From Fasciola hepatica (Eukaryota > Platyhelminthes > Trematoda > Plagiorchiida > Fasciolidae): a stretch of DNA of 64,000 bases. Positions 1-11,105 of the stretch are shown here, one piece after another (within the stretch, counting starts at the first letter, position 1; the number at the start of each line of letters is the position of its first letter). Below the pieces are notes generated by a model. It was given only the letters and a program-made list of their open reading frames with translations. It was not told the origin of the DNA and ran no database searches. The translations under genes were made by a program, and so were the position numbers. The stretch is taken from the NCBI GenBank assembly GCA_948099385.1, contig CANUEZ040000191.1, forward strand, positions 3,720,001 through 3,784,000. The letters are read 5' to 3'.

Positions 1-24
1 AAGCGAAAGCGAAAGCCGAAGCCA
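1..24 (+). repeat. Internal hexamer subrepeat (AAGCGA-type) at the monomer start
   Basis: Two AAGCGA units are followed by AAGCCG and AAGCCA, a four-copy imperfect 6-bp tandem repeat inside every monomer. It is one of the CpG-rich spots of the unit. Common variants are GCCGAAGCC to GCCAAAGCC, GCGAAA to AAATGAAA (17,791; 18,214; 39,360), and GCGAAACCC in zone 3 (for example 42,750 and 43,170). Copy number of the hexamer itself appears fixed. The repetitive RFRFER peptide seen in a minus-strand frame is just this subrepeat translated. Confidence 0.85.
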
Positions 25-163
25 ATTTGGGGATTGTGCTTTATCATGTATTGTATATGTTTAACAAAGCGTTGAGACCCATATCGGATAGCCTTGTGGT
101 TTGGGTGTTCGACTGACATTCGTTCACCCCAACCCTTGTTCGTGTCTCCGAGTGGGCTCTGTC

Positions 164-180
164 CATGTGCAATGCTCATG
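164..180. other. Quasi-palindrome CATGTGCAATGCTCATG
   Basis: Seven-bp arms, CATGTGC and GCTCATG, flank AAT and match at six of seven positions. The site recurs in each monomer. A widespread variant changes GCTCATG to ACTCATG (for example at 1447, 2719 and 5692) and removes one more pair. Function is unknown. Confidence 0.5.
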
Positions 181-199
181 ATTCCCTTAGCGGATCAAA

Positions 200-210
200 C
201 AGCTGTACAG
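200..210. other. Overlapping palindromes CAGCTG and CTGTACAG
   Basis: CAGCTGTACAG contains a perfect 6-bp palindrome (200-205) overlapping a perfect 8-bp palindrome (203-210). It is present in almost every copy. Exceptions seen are AGCTATACAG (15,872), AGCTGTGCAG (54,383; 54,809; 55,652), AGCTCTACGG (56,511) and AGATGTACAG (60,311). CAGCTG is also an E-box sequence, but such a short match does not show factor binding. Confidence 0.5.
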
Positions 211-268
211 TGCTTCCATCATTTTCAATGGTCAGTTCAGTGTTCAAGCTGCATGGAGAATCATATTA

Positions 269-313
269 TACAAATCTACTCTGCTACTGCTCTATTGCAT
301 TGTATGAGCAATC
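269..313. other. Best-conserved core segment of the monomer
   Basis: This stretch runs from TACAAATCTACTC to the left arm of the inverted repeat. Reading all 151 copies I found only a few substitutions in it: CTGCTTCTGC near 15,108, GAGAAATC near 37,125, a cluster near 59,545, and CTGCAACTGC near 59,968 and 61,664. The stretch 20-95 bp into the monomer, by contrast, varies in many copies. The difference may reflect constraint, such as a protein-binding site, or locally stronger homogenisation. I cannot separate the two by reading. Confidence 0.55.
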
Positions 314-332
314 TGTGTGTGGATTGTTCATA
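303..332. other. Inverted repeat (11-bp arms) with TG-repeat loop, long-loop form
   Basis: The left arm TATGAGCAATC (303-313) and right arm GATTGTTCATA (322-332) are complementary at 10 of 11 positions, and the eleventh is a G-T pair. The loop is TGTGTGTG (314-321). The structure recurs about once per monomer and could form a hairpin in single-stranded DNA or RNA, or a small cruciform. I infer folding only from complementarity. A small set of copies breaks an arm, for example at 46,021 and 46,446 (GATTTTTC), 41,375 (TTCACAA), and about 56,190 and 57,036. Confidence 0.7.
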
Positions 333-502
333 AGGGAATGCCTTGGTTTTACTTAGGCCCATAAATAGAGAAGTGATGGAACATAGGATTGGATCGGTGT
401 GCGAGAATTTTGTTGTTACCGTTCAAAGCGAAAGCGAAAGCCGAAGCCAATTTGGGGATTGTGCTTTATCATGTATTGTATATGTTGAACAAAGCGTTGA
501 GA

Positions 503-512
503 CCCATATGGG
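503..512. other. CCCATATGGG palindrome (subset of monomers)
   Basis: This is a perfect 10-bp palindrome containing CATATG. It appears in only part of the monomers. The others have CCCATATCGG, or in zone 3 CCCATATCGATAG with a 1-bp loss. The site is thus a three-state marker that helps track blocks, and the dyad is switched on or off by one base. Confidence 0.6.
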
Positions 513-727
513 ATAGCTTTGTGGTTTGTGTGTTTGACTGACATTCGTTCACCCCAACCCTTGTTCGTGTCTCCGAGTGGGCTCTGTCCATGTGCAATGC
601 TCATGATTCCCTTAGCGGATCAAACAGCTGTACAGTGCTTCCATCATTTTCAATGGTCAGTTCAGTGTTCAAGCTGCATGGAGATACATATTATACAAAT
701 CTACTCTGCTACTGCTCTATTGCATTG

Positions 728-755
728 TATGAGCAATCTGTGTGGATTGTTCATA
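728..755. other. Inverted repeat (11-bp arms) with TG-repeat loop, short-loop form
   Basis: The arms are the same as in the first monomer: left 728-738, loop TGTGTG 739-744, right 745-755. The TGTGTG and TGTGTGTG loops, plus a TGTGTGGG derivative (for example near 4,554, 42,213 and 51,530), account for the main 2-bp length polymorphism of the array. The arms stay intact in nearly all copies. Confidence 0.7.
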
Positions 756-941
756 GGGGAAAGGCTTGGTTTTACTTAGGCCCATAAATAGAGAAGTGAT
801 GGAACATAGGATTGGATCGGTGTGCGAGAATTTGGTTGTTACCGTTCAAAGCGAAAGCGAAAGCCGAAGCCAATTTGGGGATTGTGCTATATCATGTAGT
901 GTATATGTTTAACAAAGCGTTGAGACCCATATCGGATAGCC

Positions 942-3485
942 TTGTGGTTTGGGTGTTCGACTGACATTCGTTCACCCCAACCCTTGTTCGTGTCTCCGAG
1001 TGGGCTCTGTCCATGTGCAATGCTCATGATTCCCTTAGCGGATCAAACAGCTGTACAGTGCTTCCATCATTTTCAATGGTCAGTTCAGTGTTCAAGCTGC
1101 ATGGAGAATCATATTATACAAATCTACTCTGCTACTGCTCTATTGCATTGTATGAGCAATCTGTGTGTGGATTGTTCATAAGGGAATGCCTTGGTTTTAC
1201 TTAGGCCCATAAATAGAGAAGTGATAGAACATAGGATTGGATCGGTGTGCGAGAATTTGGTTGTTACCGTTCAAAGCGAAAGCGAAAGCCGAAGCCAATT
1301 TGGGGATTGTGCTTTATCATGTATTGTATATGTTGAACAAAGCGTTGAGACCCATATCGGATAGCCTTGTGGTTTGGGTGTTCGACTGACATTCGTTCAC
1401 CCCAACCCTTGTTCGTGTCTCCGAGTGGGCTCTGTCCATGTGCAATACTCATGATTCCCTTAGCGGATCAAACAGCTGTACAGTGCTTCCATCATTTTCA
1501 ATGGTCAGTTCAGTGTTCAAGCTGCATGGAGATACATATTATACAAATCTACTCTGCTACTGCTCTATTGCATTGTATGAGCAATCTGTGTGGATTGTTC
1601 ATAGGGGAAAGGCTTGGTTTTACTTAGGCCCATAAATAGAGAAGTGATGGAACATAGGATTGGATCGGTGTGCGAGAATTTGGTTGTTACCGTTCAAAGC
1701 GAAAGCGAAAGCCGAAGCCAATTTGGGGATTGTGCTTTATCATGTATTGTATATGTTGAACAAAGCGTTGAGACCCATATGGGATAGCCTTGTGGTTTGG
1801 GTGTTCGACTGACATTCGTTCACCCCAACCCTTGTTCGTGTCTCCGAGTGGGCTCTGTCCATGTGCAATGCTCATGATTCCCTTAGCGGATCAAACAGCT
1901 GTACAGTGCTTCCATCATTTCAATGGTCAGTTCAGTGTTCAAGCTGCATGGAGAATCATATTATACAAATCTACTCTGCTACTGCTCTATTGCATTGTAT
2001 GAGCAATCTGTGTGTGGATTGTTCATAAGGGAATGCCTTGGTTTTACTTAGGCCCATAAATAGAGAAGTGATGGAACATAGGATTGGATCGGTGTGCGAG
2101 AATTTGGTTGTTACCGTTCAAAGCGAAAGCGAAAGCCGAAGCCAATTTGGGGATTGTGCTATATCATGTATTGTATATGTTTAACAAAGCGTTGAGACCC
2201 ATATCGGATAGCCTTGTGGTTTGGGTGTTCGACTGACATTCGTTCACCCCAACCCTTGTTCGTGTCTCCGAGTGGGCTCTGTCCATGTGCAATGCTCATG
2301 ATTCCCTTAGCGGATCAAACAGCTGTACAGTGCTTCCATCATTTTCAATGGTCAGTTCAGTGTTCAAGCTGCATGGAGAATCATATTATACAAATCTACT
2401 CTGCTACTGCTCTATTGCATTGTATGAGCAATCTGTGTGTGGATTGTTCATAAGGGAATGCCTTGGTTTTACTTAGGCCCATAAATAGAGAAGTGATAGA
2501 ACATAGGATTGGATCGGTGTGCGAGAATTTGGTTGTTACCGTTCAAAGCGAAAGCGAAAGCCGAAGCCAATTTGGGGATTGTGCTTTATCATGTATTGTA
2601 TATGTTGAACAAAGCGTTGAGACCCATATGGGATAGCCTTGTGGTTTGGGTGTTCGACTGACATTCGTTCACCCCAACCCTTGTTCGTGTCTCCGAGTGG
2701 GCTCTGTCCATGTGCAATACTCATGATTCCCTTAGCGGATCAAACAGCTGTACAGTGCTTCCATCATTTTCAATGGTCAGTTCAGTGTTCAAGCTGCATG
2801 GAGATACATATTATACAAATCTACTCTGCTACTGCTCTATTGCATTGTATGAGCAATCTGTGTGGATTGTTCATAGGGGAAAGGCTTGGTTTTACTTAGG
2901 CCCATAAATAGAGAAGTGATGGAACATAGGATTGGATCGGTGTGCGAGAATTTGGTTGTTACCGTTCAAAGCGAAAGCGAAAGCCGAAGCCAATTTGGGG
3001 ATTGTGCTTTATCATGTATTGTATATGTTTAACAAAGCGTTGAGACCCATATCGGATAGCCTTGTGGTTTGGGTGTTCGACTGACATTCGTTCACCCCAA
3101 CCCTTGTTCGTGTCTCCGAGTGGGCTCTGTCCATGTGCAATGCTCATGATTCCCTTAGCGGATCAAACAGCTGTACAGTGCTTCCATCATTTCAATGGTC
3201 AGTTCAGTGTTCAAGCTGCATGGAGAATCATATTATACAAATCTACTCTGCTACTGCTCTATTGCATTGTATGAGCAATCTGTGTGTGGATTGTTCATAA
3301 GGGAATGCCTTGGTTTTACTTAGGCCCATAAATAGAGAAGTGATGGAACATAGGATTGGATCGGTGTGCGAGAATTTGGTTGTTACCGTTCAAAGCGAAA
3401 GCGAAAGCCGAAGCCAATTTGGGGATTGTGCTTTATCATGTATTGTATATGTTGAACAAAGCGTTGAGACCCATATGGGATAGCT
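942..3485 (+). repeat. Three-monomer unit in two copies (942-2213, 2214-3485)
   Basis: Both 1,272-bp copies have the order long-loop monomer, AATACTCATG monomer, one-T-deletion monomer. Both carry GTGATAGAAC after the first monomer (about 1,222 and 2,495). They differ at a few marker sites, such as CATATCGG versus CATATGGG upstream of the second monomer and TTGAAC versus TTTAAC upstream of the third. Confidence 0.7.
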
Positions 3486-4331
3486 TTGTGGTTTGTGTGT
3501 TTGACTGACATTCGTTCACCCCAACCCTTGTTCGTGTCTCCGAGTGGGCTCTGTCCATGTGCAATGCTCATGATTCCCTTAGCGGATCAAACAGCTGTAC
3601 AGTGCTTCCATCATTTTCAATGGTCAGTTCCGTGGTCAAGCTGCATGGAGAATCATATTATACAAATCTACTCTGCTACTGCTCTATTGCATTGTATGAG
3701 CAATCTGTGTGGATTGTTCATAGGGGAAAGGCTTGGTTTTAACTAAGCCCATAAATAGAGAAGTGATGGAACATAGGATTGGATCGGTGTGCGAGAATTT
3801 GGTTGTTACCGTTCAAAGCGAAAGCGAAAGCCGAAGCCAATTTGGGGATTGTGCTATATCATGTAGTGTATATGTTTAACAAAGCGTTGAGACCCATATC
3901 GGATAGCCTTGTGGTTTGGGTGTTCGACTGACATTCGTTCACCCCAACCCTTGTTCGTGTCTCCGAGTGGGCTCTGTCCATGTGCAATGCTCATGATTCC
4001 CTTAGCGGATCAAACAGCTGTACAGTGCTTCCATCATTTTCAATGGTCAGTTCATTGTTCAAGCTGCATGGAGATACATATTATACAAATCTACTCTGCT
4101 ACTGCTCTATTGCATTGTATGAGCAATCTGTGTGGATTGTTCATAGGGGAAAGGCTTGGTTTTACTTAGGCCCATAAATAGAGAAGTGATGGAACATAGG
4201 ATTGGATCGGTGTGCGAGAATTTGGTTGTTACCGTTCAAAGCGAAAGCGAAAGCCGAAGCCAATTTGGGGATTGTGCTTTATCATGTATTGTATATGTTT
4301 AACAAAGCGTTGAGACCCATATCGGATAGCC

Positions 4332-7300
4332 TTGTGGTTTGGGTGTTCGACTGACATTCGTTCACCCCAACCCTTGTTCGTGTCTCCGAGTGGGCTCTGT
4401 CCTTGTGCAATGCTCATGATTCCCTTAGCGGATCAAACAGCTGTACAGTGCTTCCATCATTTCAATGGTCAGTTCAGTGTTCAAGCTGCATGGAGAATCA
4501 TATTATACAAATCTACTCTGCTACTGCTCTATTGCATTGTATGAGCAATCTGTGTGGGGATTGTTCATAAGGGAATGCCTTGGTTTTACTTAGGCCCATA
4601 AATAGAGAAGTGATGGAACATAGGATTGGATCGGTGTGCGAGAATTTGGTTGTTACCGTTCAAAGCGAAAGCGAAAGCCGAAGCCAATTTGGGGATTGTG
4701 CTTTATCATGTATTGTATATGTTGAACAAAGCGTTGAGACCCATATGGGATAGCTTTGTGGTTTGTGTGTTTGACTGACATTCGTTCACCCCAACCCTTG
4801 TTCGTGTCTCCGAGTGGGCTCTGTCCATGTGCAATGCTCATGATTCCCTTAGCGGATCAAACAGCTGTACAGTGCTTCCATCATTTTCAATGGTCAGTTC
4901 AGTGTTCAAGCTGCATGGAGATACATATTATACAAATCTACTCTGCTACTGCTCTATTGCATTGTATGAGCAATCTGTGTGGATTGTTCATAGGGGAAAG
5001 GCTTGGTTTTACTTAGGCCCATAAATAGAGAAGTGATGGAACATAGGATTGGATCGGTGTGCGAGAATTTGGTTGTTACCGTTCAAAGCGAAAGCGAAAG
5101 CCGAAGCCAATTTGGGGATTGTGCTATATCATGTAGTGTATATGTTTAACAAAGCGTTGAGACCCATATCGGATAGCCTTGTGGTTTGGGTGTTCGACTG
5201 ACATTCGTTCACCCCAACCCTTGTTCGTGTCTCCGAGTGGGCTCTGTCCATGTGCAATGCTCATGATTCCCTTAGCGGATCAAACAGCTGTACAGTGCTT
5301 CCATCATTTTCAATGGTCAGTTCAGTGTTCAAGCTGCATGGAGAATCATATTATACAAATCTACTCTGCTACTGCTCTATTGCATTGTATGAGCAATCTG
5401 TGTGGATTGTTCATAGGGGAAAGGCTTGGTTTTACTTAGGCCCATAAATAGAGAAGTGATAGAACATAGGATTGGATCGGTGTGCGAGAATTTGGTTGTT
5501 ACCGTTCAAAGCGAAAGCGAAAGCCGAAGCCAATTTGGGGATTGTGCTTTATCATGTATTGTATATGTTGAACAAAGCGTTGAGACCCATATGGGATAGC
5601 CTTGTGGTTTGGGTGTTCGACTGACATTCGTTCACCCCAACCCTTGTTCGTGTCTCCGAGTGGGCTCTGTCCATGTGCAATACTCATGATTCCCTTAGCG
5701 GATCAAACAGCTGTACAGTGCTTCCATCATTTTCAATGGTCAGTTCAGTGTTCAAGCTGCATGGAGATACATATTATACAAATCTACTCTGCTACTGCTC
5801 TATTGCATTGTATGAGCAATCTGTGTGGATTGTTCATAGGGGAAAGGCTTGGTTTTACTTAGGCCCATAAATAGAGAAGTGATGGAACATAGGATTGGAT
5901 CGGTGTGCGAGAATTTGGTTGTTACCGTTCAAAGCGAAAGCGAAAGCCGAAGCCAATTTGGGGATTGTGCTTTATCATGTATTGTATATGTTGAACAAAG
6001 CGTTGAGACCCATATCGGATAGCCTTGTGGTTTGGGTGTTCGACTGACATTCGTTCACCCCAACCCTTGTTCGTGTCTCCGAGTGGGCTCTGTCCATGTG
6101 CAATGCTCATGATTCCCTTAGCGGATCAAACAGCTGTACAGTGCTTCCATAATTTTCAATGGTCAGTTCAGTGTTCAAGCTGCATGGAGAATCATATTAT
6201 ACAAATCTACTCTGCTACTGCTCTATTGCATTGTATGAGCAATCTGTGTGTGGATTGTTCATAGGGGAATGCCTTGGTTTTACTTAGGCCCATAAATAGA
6301 GAAGTGATAGAACATAGGATTGGATCGGTGTGCGAGAATTTTGTTGTTACCGTTCAAAGCGAAAGCGAAAGCCGAAGCCAATTTGGGGATTCTGCTTTAT
6401 CATGTATTGTATATGTTGAACAAAGCGTTGAGACCCATATCGGATAGCCTTGTGGTTTGGGTGTTCGACTGACATTCGTTCACCCCAACCCTTGTTCGTG
6501 TCTCCGAGTGGGCTCTGTCCATGTGCAATACTCATGATTCCCTTAGCGGATCAAACAGCTGTACAGTGCTTCCATCATTTTCAATGGTCAGTTCAGTGTT
6601 CAAGCTGCATGGAGATACATATTATACAAATCTACTCTGCTACTGCTCTATTGCATTGTATGAGCAATCTGTGTGGATTGTTCATAGGGGAAAGGCTTGG
6701 TTTTACTTAGGCCCATAAATAGAGAAGTGATGGAACATAGGATTGGATCGGTGTGCGAGAATTTGGTTGTTACCGTTCAAAGCGAAAGCGAAAGCCGAAG
6801 CCAATTTGGGGATTGTGCTTTATCATGTATTGTATATGTTTAACAAAGCGTTGAGACCCATATCGGATAGCCTTGTGGTTTGGGTGTTCGACTGACATTC
6901 GTTCACCCCAACCCTTGTTCGTGTCTCCGAGTGGGCTCTGTCCATGTGCAATGCTCATGATTCCCTTAGCGGATCAAACAGCTGTACAGTGCTTCCATCA
7001 TTTCAATGGTCAGTTCAGTGTTCAAGCTGCATGGAGAATCATATTATACAAATCTACTCTGCTACTGCTCTATTGCATTGTATGAGCAATCTGTGTGTGG
7101 ATTGTTCATAAGGGAATGCCTTGGTTTTACTTAGGCCCATAAATAGAGAAGTTATGGAACATAGGATTGGATCGGTGTGCGAGAATTTGGTTGTTACCGT
7201 TCAAAGCGAAAGCGAAAGCCGAATCCAATTCGGGGATTGTGCTATATCACGTAGTGTATATGTTGAACAAAGCGTTGAGACCCATATCGGATAGCCTTGT

Positions 7301-7718
7301 GGTTTGGGTGTTTGACTGACATTCGTTCACCCCAACCCTTGTTCGTGTCTCCGAGTGGGCTCTGTCCATGTGCAATGCTCATGATTCCCTTAGCGGATCA
7401 AACAGCTGTACAGTGCTTCCATCATTTCAATGGTCAGTTCAGTGTTCAAGCTGCATGGAGATACATATTATACAAATCTACTCTGCTACTGCTCTATTGC
7501 ATTGTATGAGCAATCTGTGTGGATTGTTCATAGGGGAAAGGCTTGGTTTTAACTAAGCCCATAAATAGAGAAGTGATGGAACATAGGATTGGATCGGTGT
7601 GCGAGAATTTGGTTGTTACCGTTCAAAGCGAAAGCGAAAGCCGAAGCCAATTTGGGGATTGTGCTATATCATGTAGTGTATATGTTTAACAAAGCGTTGA
7701 GACCCATATCGGATAGCC
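4332..7718 (+). repeat. Eight-monomer block, copy 1 (3,387 bp)
   Basis: Eight consecutive monomers (landmarks 4332, 4756, 5179, 5602, 6025, 6450, 6873, 7297) reappear in the same order 3,387 bp downstream. Rare markers shared with copy 2 include CTGTCCTTGTGC (near 4,400), GGGGATTCTGC (near 6,387), GAATTTTGTTG (near 6,337) and TCACGTAGTG (near 7,247). The left edge lies near 4,300-4,332, because the variants just upstream of the two copies differ. Confidence 0.88.
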
Positions 7719-10700
7719 TTGTGGTTTGGGTGTTCGACTGACATTCGTTCACCCCAACCCTTGTTCGTGTCTCCGAGTGGGCTCTGTCCTTGTGCAATGC
7801 TCATGATTCCCTTAGCGGATCAAACAGCTGTACAGTGCTTCCATCATTTCAATGGTCAGTTCAGTGTTCAAGCTGCATGGAGAATCATATTATACAAATC
7901 TACTCTGCTACTGCTCTATTGCATTGTATGAGCAATCTGTGTGGGGATTGTTCATAAGGGAATGCCTTGGTTTTACTTAGGCCCATAAATAGAGAAGTGA
8001 TGGAACATAGGATTGGATCGGTGTGCGAGAATTTGGTTGTTACCGTTCAAAGCGAAAGCGAAAGCCGAAGCCAATTTGGGGATTGTGCTTTATCATGTAT
8101 TGTATATGTTGAACAAAGCGTTGAGACCCATATGGGATAGCTTTGTGGTTTGTGTGTTTGACTGACATTCGTTCACCCCAACCCTTGTTCGTGTCTCCGA
8201 GTGGGCTCTGTCCATGTGCAATGCTCATGATTCCCTTAGCGGATCAAACAGCTGTACAGTGCTTCCATCATTTTCAATGGTCAGTTCAGTGTTCAAGCTG
8301 CATGGAGATACATATTATACAAATCTACTCTGCTACTGCTCTATTGCATTGTATGAGCAATCTGTGTGGATTGTTCATAGGGGAAAGGCTTGGTTTTACT
8401 TAGGCCCATAAATAGAGAAGTGATGGAACATAGGATTGGATCGGTGTGCGAGAATTTGGTTGTTACCGTTCAAAGCGAAAGCGAAAGCCGAAGCCAATTT
8501 GGGGATTGTGCTATATCATGTAGTGTATATGTTTAACAAAGCGTTGAGACCCATATCGGATAGCCTTGTGGTTTGGGTGTTCGACTGACATTCGTTCACC
8601 CCAACCCTTGTTCGTGTCTCCGAGTGGGCTCTGTCCATGTGCAATGCTCATGATTCCCTTAGCGGATCAAACAGCTGTACAGTGCTTCCATCATTTTCAA
8701 TGGTCAGTTCAGTGTTCAAGCTGCATGGAGAATCATATTATACAAATCTACTCTGCTACTGCTCTATTGCATTGTATGAGCAATCTGTGTGGATTGTTCA
8801 TAGGGGAAAGGCTTGGTTTTACTTAGGCCCATAAATAGAGAAGTGATAGAACATAGGATTGGATCGGTGTGCGAGAATTTGGTTGTTACCGTTCAAAGCG
8901 AAAGCGAAAGCCGAAGCCAATTTGGGGATTGTGCTTTATCATGTATTGTATATGTTGAACAAAGCGTTGAGACCCATATGGGATAGCCTTGTGGTTTGGG
9001 TGTTCGACTGACATTCGTTCACCCCAACCCTTGTTCGTGTCTCCGAGTGGGCTCTGTCCATGTGCAATACTCATGATTCCCTTAGCGGATCAAACAGCTG
9101 TACAGTGCTTCCATCATTTTCAATGGTCAGTTCAGTGTTCAAGCTGCATGGAGATACATATTATACAAATCTACTCTGCTACTGCTCTATTGCATTGTAT
9201 GAGCAATCTGTGTGGATTGTTCATAGGGGAAAGGCTTGGTTTTACTTAGGCCCATAAATAGAGAAGTGATGGAACATAGGATTGGATCGGTGTGCGAGAA
9301 TTTGGTTGTTACCGTTCAAAGCGAAAGCGAAAGCCGAAGCCAATTTGGGGATTGTGCTTTATCATGTATTGTATATGTTGAACAAAGCGTTGAGACCCAT
9401 ATCGGATAGCCTTGTGGTTTGGGTGTTCGACTGACATTCGTTCACCCCAACCCTTGTTCGTGTCTCCGAGTGGGCTCTGTCCATGTGCAATGCTCATGAT
9501 TCCCTTAGCGGATCAAACAGCTGTACAGTGCTTCCATAATTTTCAATGGTCAGTTCAGTGTTCAAGCTGCATGGAGAATCATATTATACAAATCTACTCT
9601 GCTACTGCTCTATTGCATTGTATGAGCAATCTGTGTGTGGATTGTTCATAGGGGAATGCCTTGGTTTTACTTAGGCCCATAAATAGAGAAGTGATAGAAC
9701 ATAGGATTGGATCGGTGTGCGAGAATTTTGTTGTTACCGTTCAAAGCGAAAGCGAAAGCCGAAGCCAATTTGGGGATTCTGCTTTATCATGTATTGTATA
9801 TGTTGAACAAAGCGTTGAGACCCATATCGGATAGCCTTGTGGTTTGGGTGTTCGACTGACATTCGTTCACCCCAACCCTTGTTCGTGTCTCCGAGTGGGC
9901 TCTGTCCATGTGCAATACTCATGATTCCCTTAGCGGATCAAACAGCTGTACAGTGCTTCCATCATTTTCAATGGTCAGTTCAGTGTTCAAGCTGCATGGA
10001 GATACATATTATACAAATCTACTCTGCTACTGCTCTATTGCATTGTATGAGCAATCTGTGTGGATTGTTCATAGGGGAAAGGCTTGGTTTTACTTAGGCC
10101 CATAAATAGAGAAGTGATGGAACATAGGATTGGATCGGTGTGCGAGAATTTGGTTGTTACCGTTCAAAGCGAAAGCGAACGCCGAAGCCAATTTGGGGAT
10201 TGTGCTTTATCATGTATTGTATATGTTTAACAAAGCGTTGAGACCCATATCGGATAGCCTTGTGGTTTGGGTGTTCGACTGACATTCGTTCACCCCAACC
10301 CTTGTTCGTGTCTCCGAGTGGGCTCTGTCCATGTGCAATGCTCATGATTCCCTTAGCGGATCAAACAGCTGTACAGTGCTTCCATCATTTCAATGGTCAG
10401 TTCAGTGTTCAAGCTGCATGGAGAATCATATTATACAAATCTACTCTGCTACTGCTCTATTGCATTGTATGAGCAATCTGTGTGTGGATTGTTCATAAGG
10501 GAATGCCTTGGTTTTACTTAGGCCCATAAATAGAGAAGTTATGGAACATAGGATTGGATCGGTGTGCGAGAATTTGGTTGTTACCGTTCAAAGCGAAAGC
10601 GAAAGCCGAATCCAATTCGGGGATTGTGCTATATCACGTAGTGTATATGTTGAACAAAGCGTTGAGACCCATATCGGATAGCCTTGTGGTTTGGGTGTTT

Positions 10701-11105
10701 GACTGACATTCGTTCACCCCAACCCTTGTTCGTGTCTCCGAGTGGGCTCTGTCCATGTGCAATGCTCATGATTCCCTTAGCGGATCAAACAGCTGTACAG
10801 TGCTTCCATCATTTCAATGGTCAGTTCAGTGTTCAAGCTGCATGGAGATACATATTATACAAATCTACTCTGCTACTGCTCTATTGCATTGTATGAGCAA
10901 TCTGTGTGGATTGTTCATAGGGGAAAGGCTTGGTTTTAACTAAGCCCATAAATAGAGAAGTGATGGAACATAGGATTGGATCGGTGTGCGAGAATTTGGT
11001 TGTTACCGTTCAAAGCGAAAGCGAAAGCCGAAGCCAATTTGGGGATTGTGCTATATCATGTAGTGTATATGTTTAACAAAGCGTTGAGACCCATATCGGA
11101 TAGCC
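7719..11105 (+). repeat. Eight-monomer block, copy 2 (3,387 bp)
   Basis: Landmarks 7719, 8143, 8566, 8989, 9412, 9837, 10260 and 10684 each lie exactly 3,387 bp from their partner in copy 1. The only difference I noticed between the copies is A to C at 10,180 (partner 6,793). Shared variants continue to about 11,118 and then diverge. This points to a very recent tandem duplication, or possibly to an assembly effect. Confidence 0.88.

Larger units (their letters stand above)
1..425 (+). repeat. Representative long monomer (425 bp, TGTGTGTG loop)
   Basis: This is the first full monomer if a unit is started at the AAGCGA hexamers. In order it holds four imperfect hexamers (1-24), the region of frequent substitution around 40-95, the landmark at 94, three TTCG motifs at about 108-142, a quasi-palindrome (164-180), the CAGCTGTACAG dyad (200-210), a T-run with a common 1-bp indel near 221-226, a conserved core (269-313), and an inverted repeat with a TG loop (303-332). 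A CATAAATAG segment lies at 360-368. Hand-counted GC is 184 of 425, about 43%. The extra two bases relative to the 423-bp class are one more TG in the loop at 314-321. Confidence 0.95.
426..848 (+). repeat. Representative standard monomer (423 bp, TGTGTG loop)
   Basis: This second unit represents the commonest length class. It differs from the first by a 6-nt loop (739-744), by the linked variant GTTTGTGTGTTTGAC downstream of its landmark at 519, by the CCCATATGGG palindrome at 503-512, and by GGAAAGGCTTGG near its 3' end. This variant set recurs at 3486, 4756, 8143, 13648, 15341, 17036, 22106, 24221 and 26336. It is therefore a distinct monomer subtype of the left half of the window, and is absent after about 26.6 kb. 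Confidence 0.9.

Noticed and set aside
83..120. Pol III A-box-like TAGCCTTGTGGT and B-box-like GTTCGACTG, suggesting a tRNA-derived SINE
   Set aside because: The A-box match has two mismatches and the B-box match one. Only a few bases separate them, far less than the usual spacing, and there is no poly-A tail or target-site duplication.
131..140. Telomere-like repeat (AACCCT within CCAACCCTTG)
   Set aside because: Only one hexamer unit is present per monomer, with no tandem telomeric run.
100..160. CENP-B box
   Set aside because: I compared the TTCG motifs on the plus strand with the pattern NTTCGNNNNANNCGGGN. The best, at 107-123, keeps TTCG and the central A but lacks CGGG. No match was seen on the minus strand.
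94..333. Recurring plus-strand open frame of 70-90 residues in each monomer, up to 133 residues in some
   Set aside because: It starts at TTG, ends at an in-frame stop in every monomer, and its end shifts with the loop and T-run indels. Substitutions between copies change residues freely. It is a consequence of the repeat, not a gene.
360..368. CATAAATAG as a TATA box or variant polyadenylation signal
   Set aside because: It is a short AT-rich match with no start-site evidence, no gene downstream, and the same context in every monomer.
1..425. Monomer built from two ~211-bp half units
   Set aside because: I found only short shared words such as ATTGTAT and GGATTG at uneven spacing, so no internal dimer structure is supported.
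416..604. Recurring minus-strand ATG frame of 62 residues
   Set aside because: It exists only where the plus strand reads GCTTTATC. The common GCTATATC form puts a TAG stop in it, so it is absent from all monomers after about 34.5 kb. No selection to keep it open is visible.
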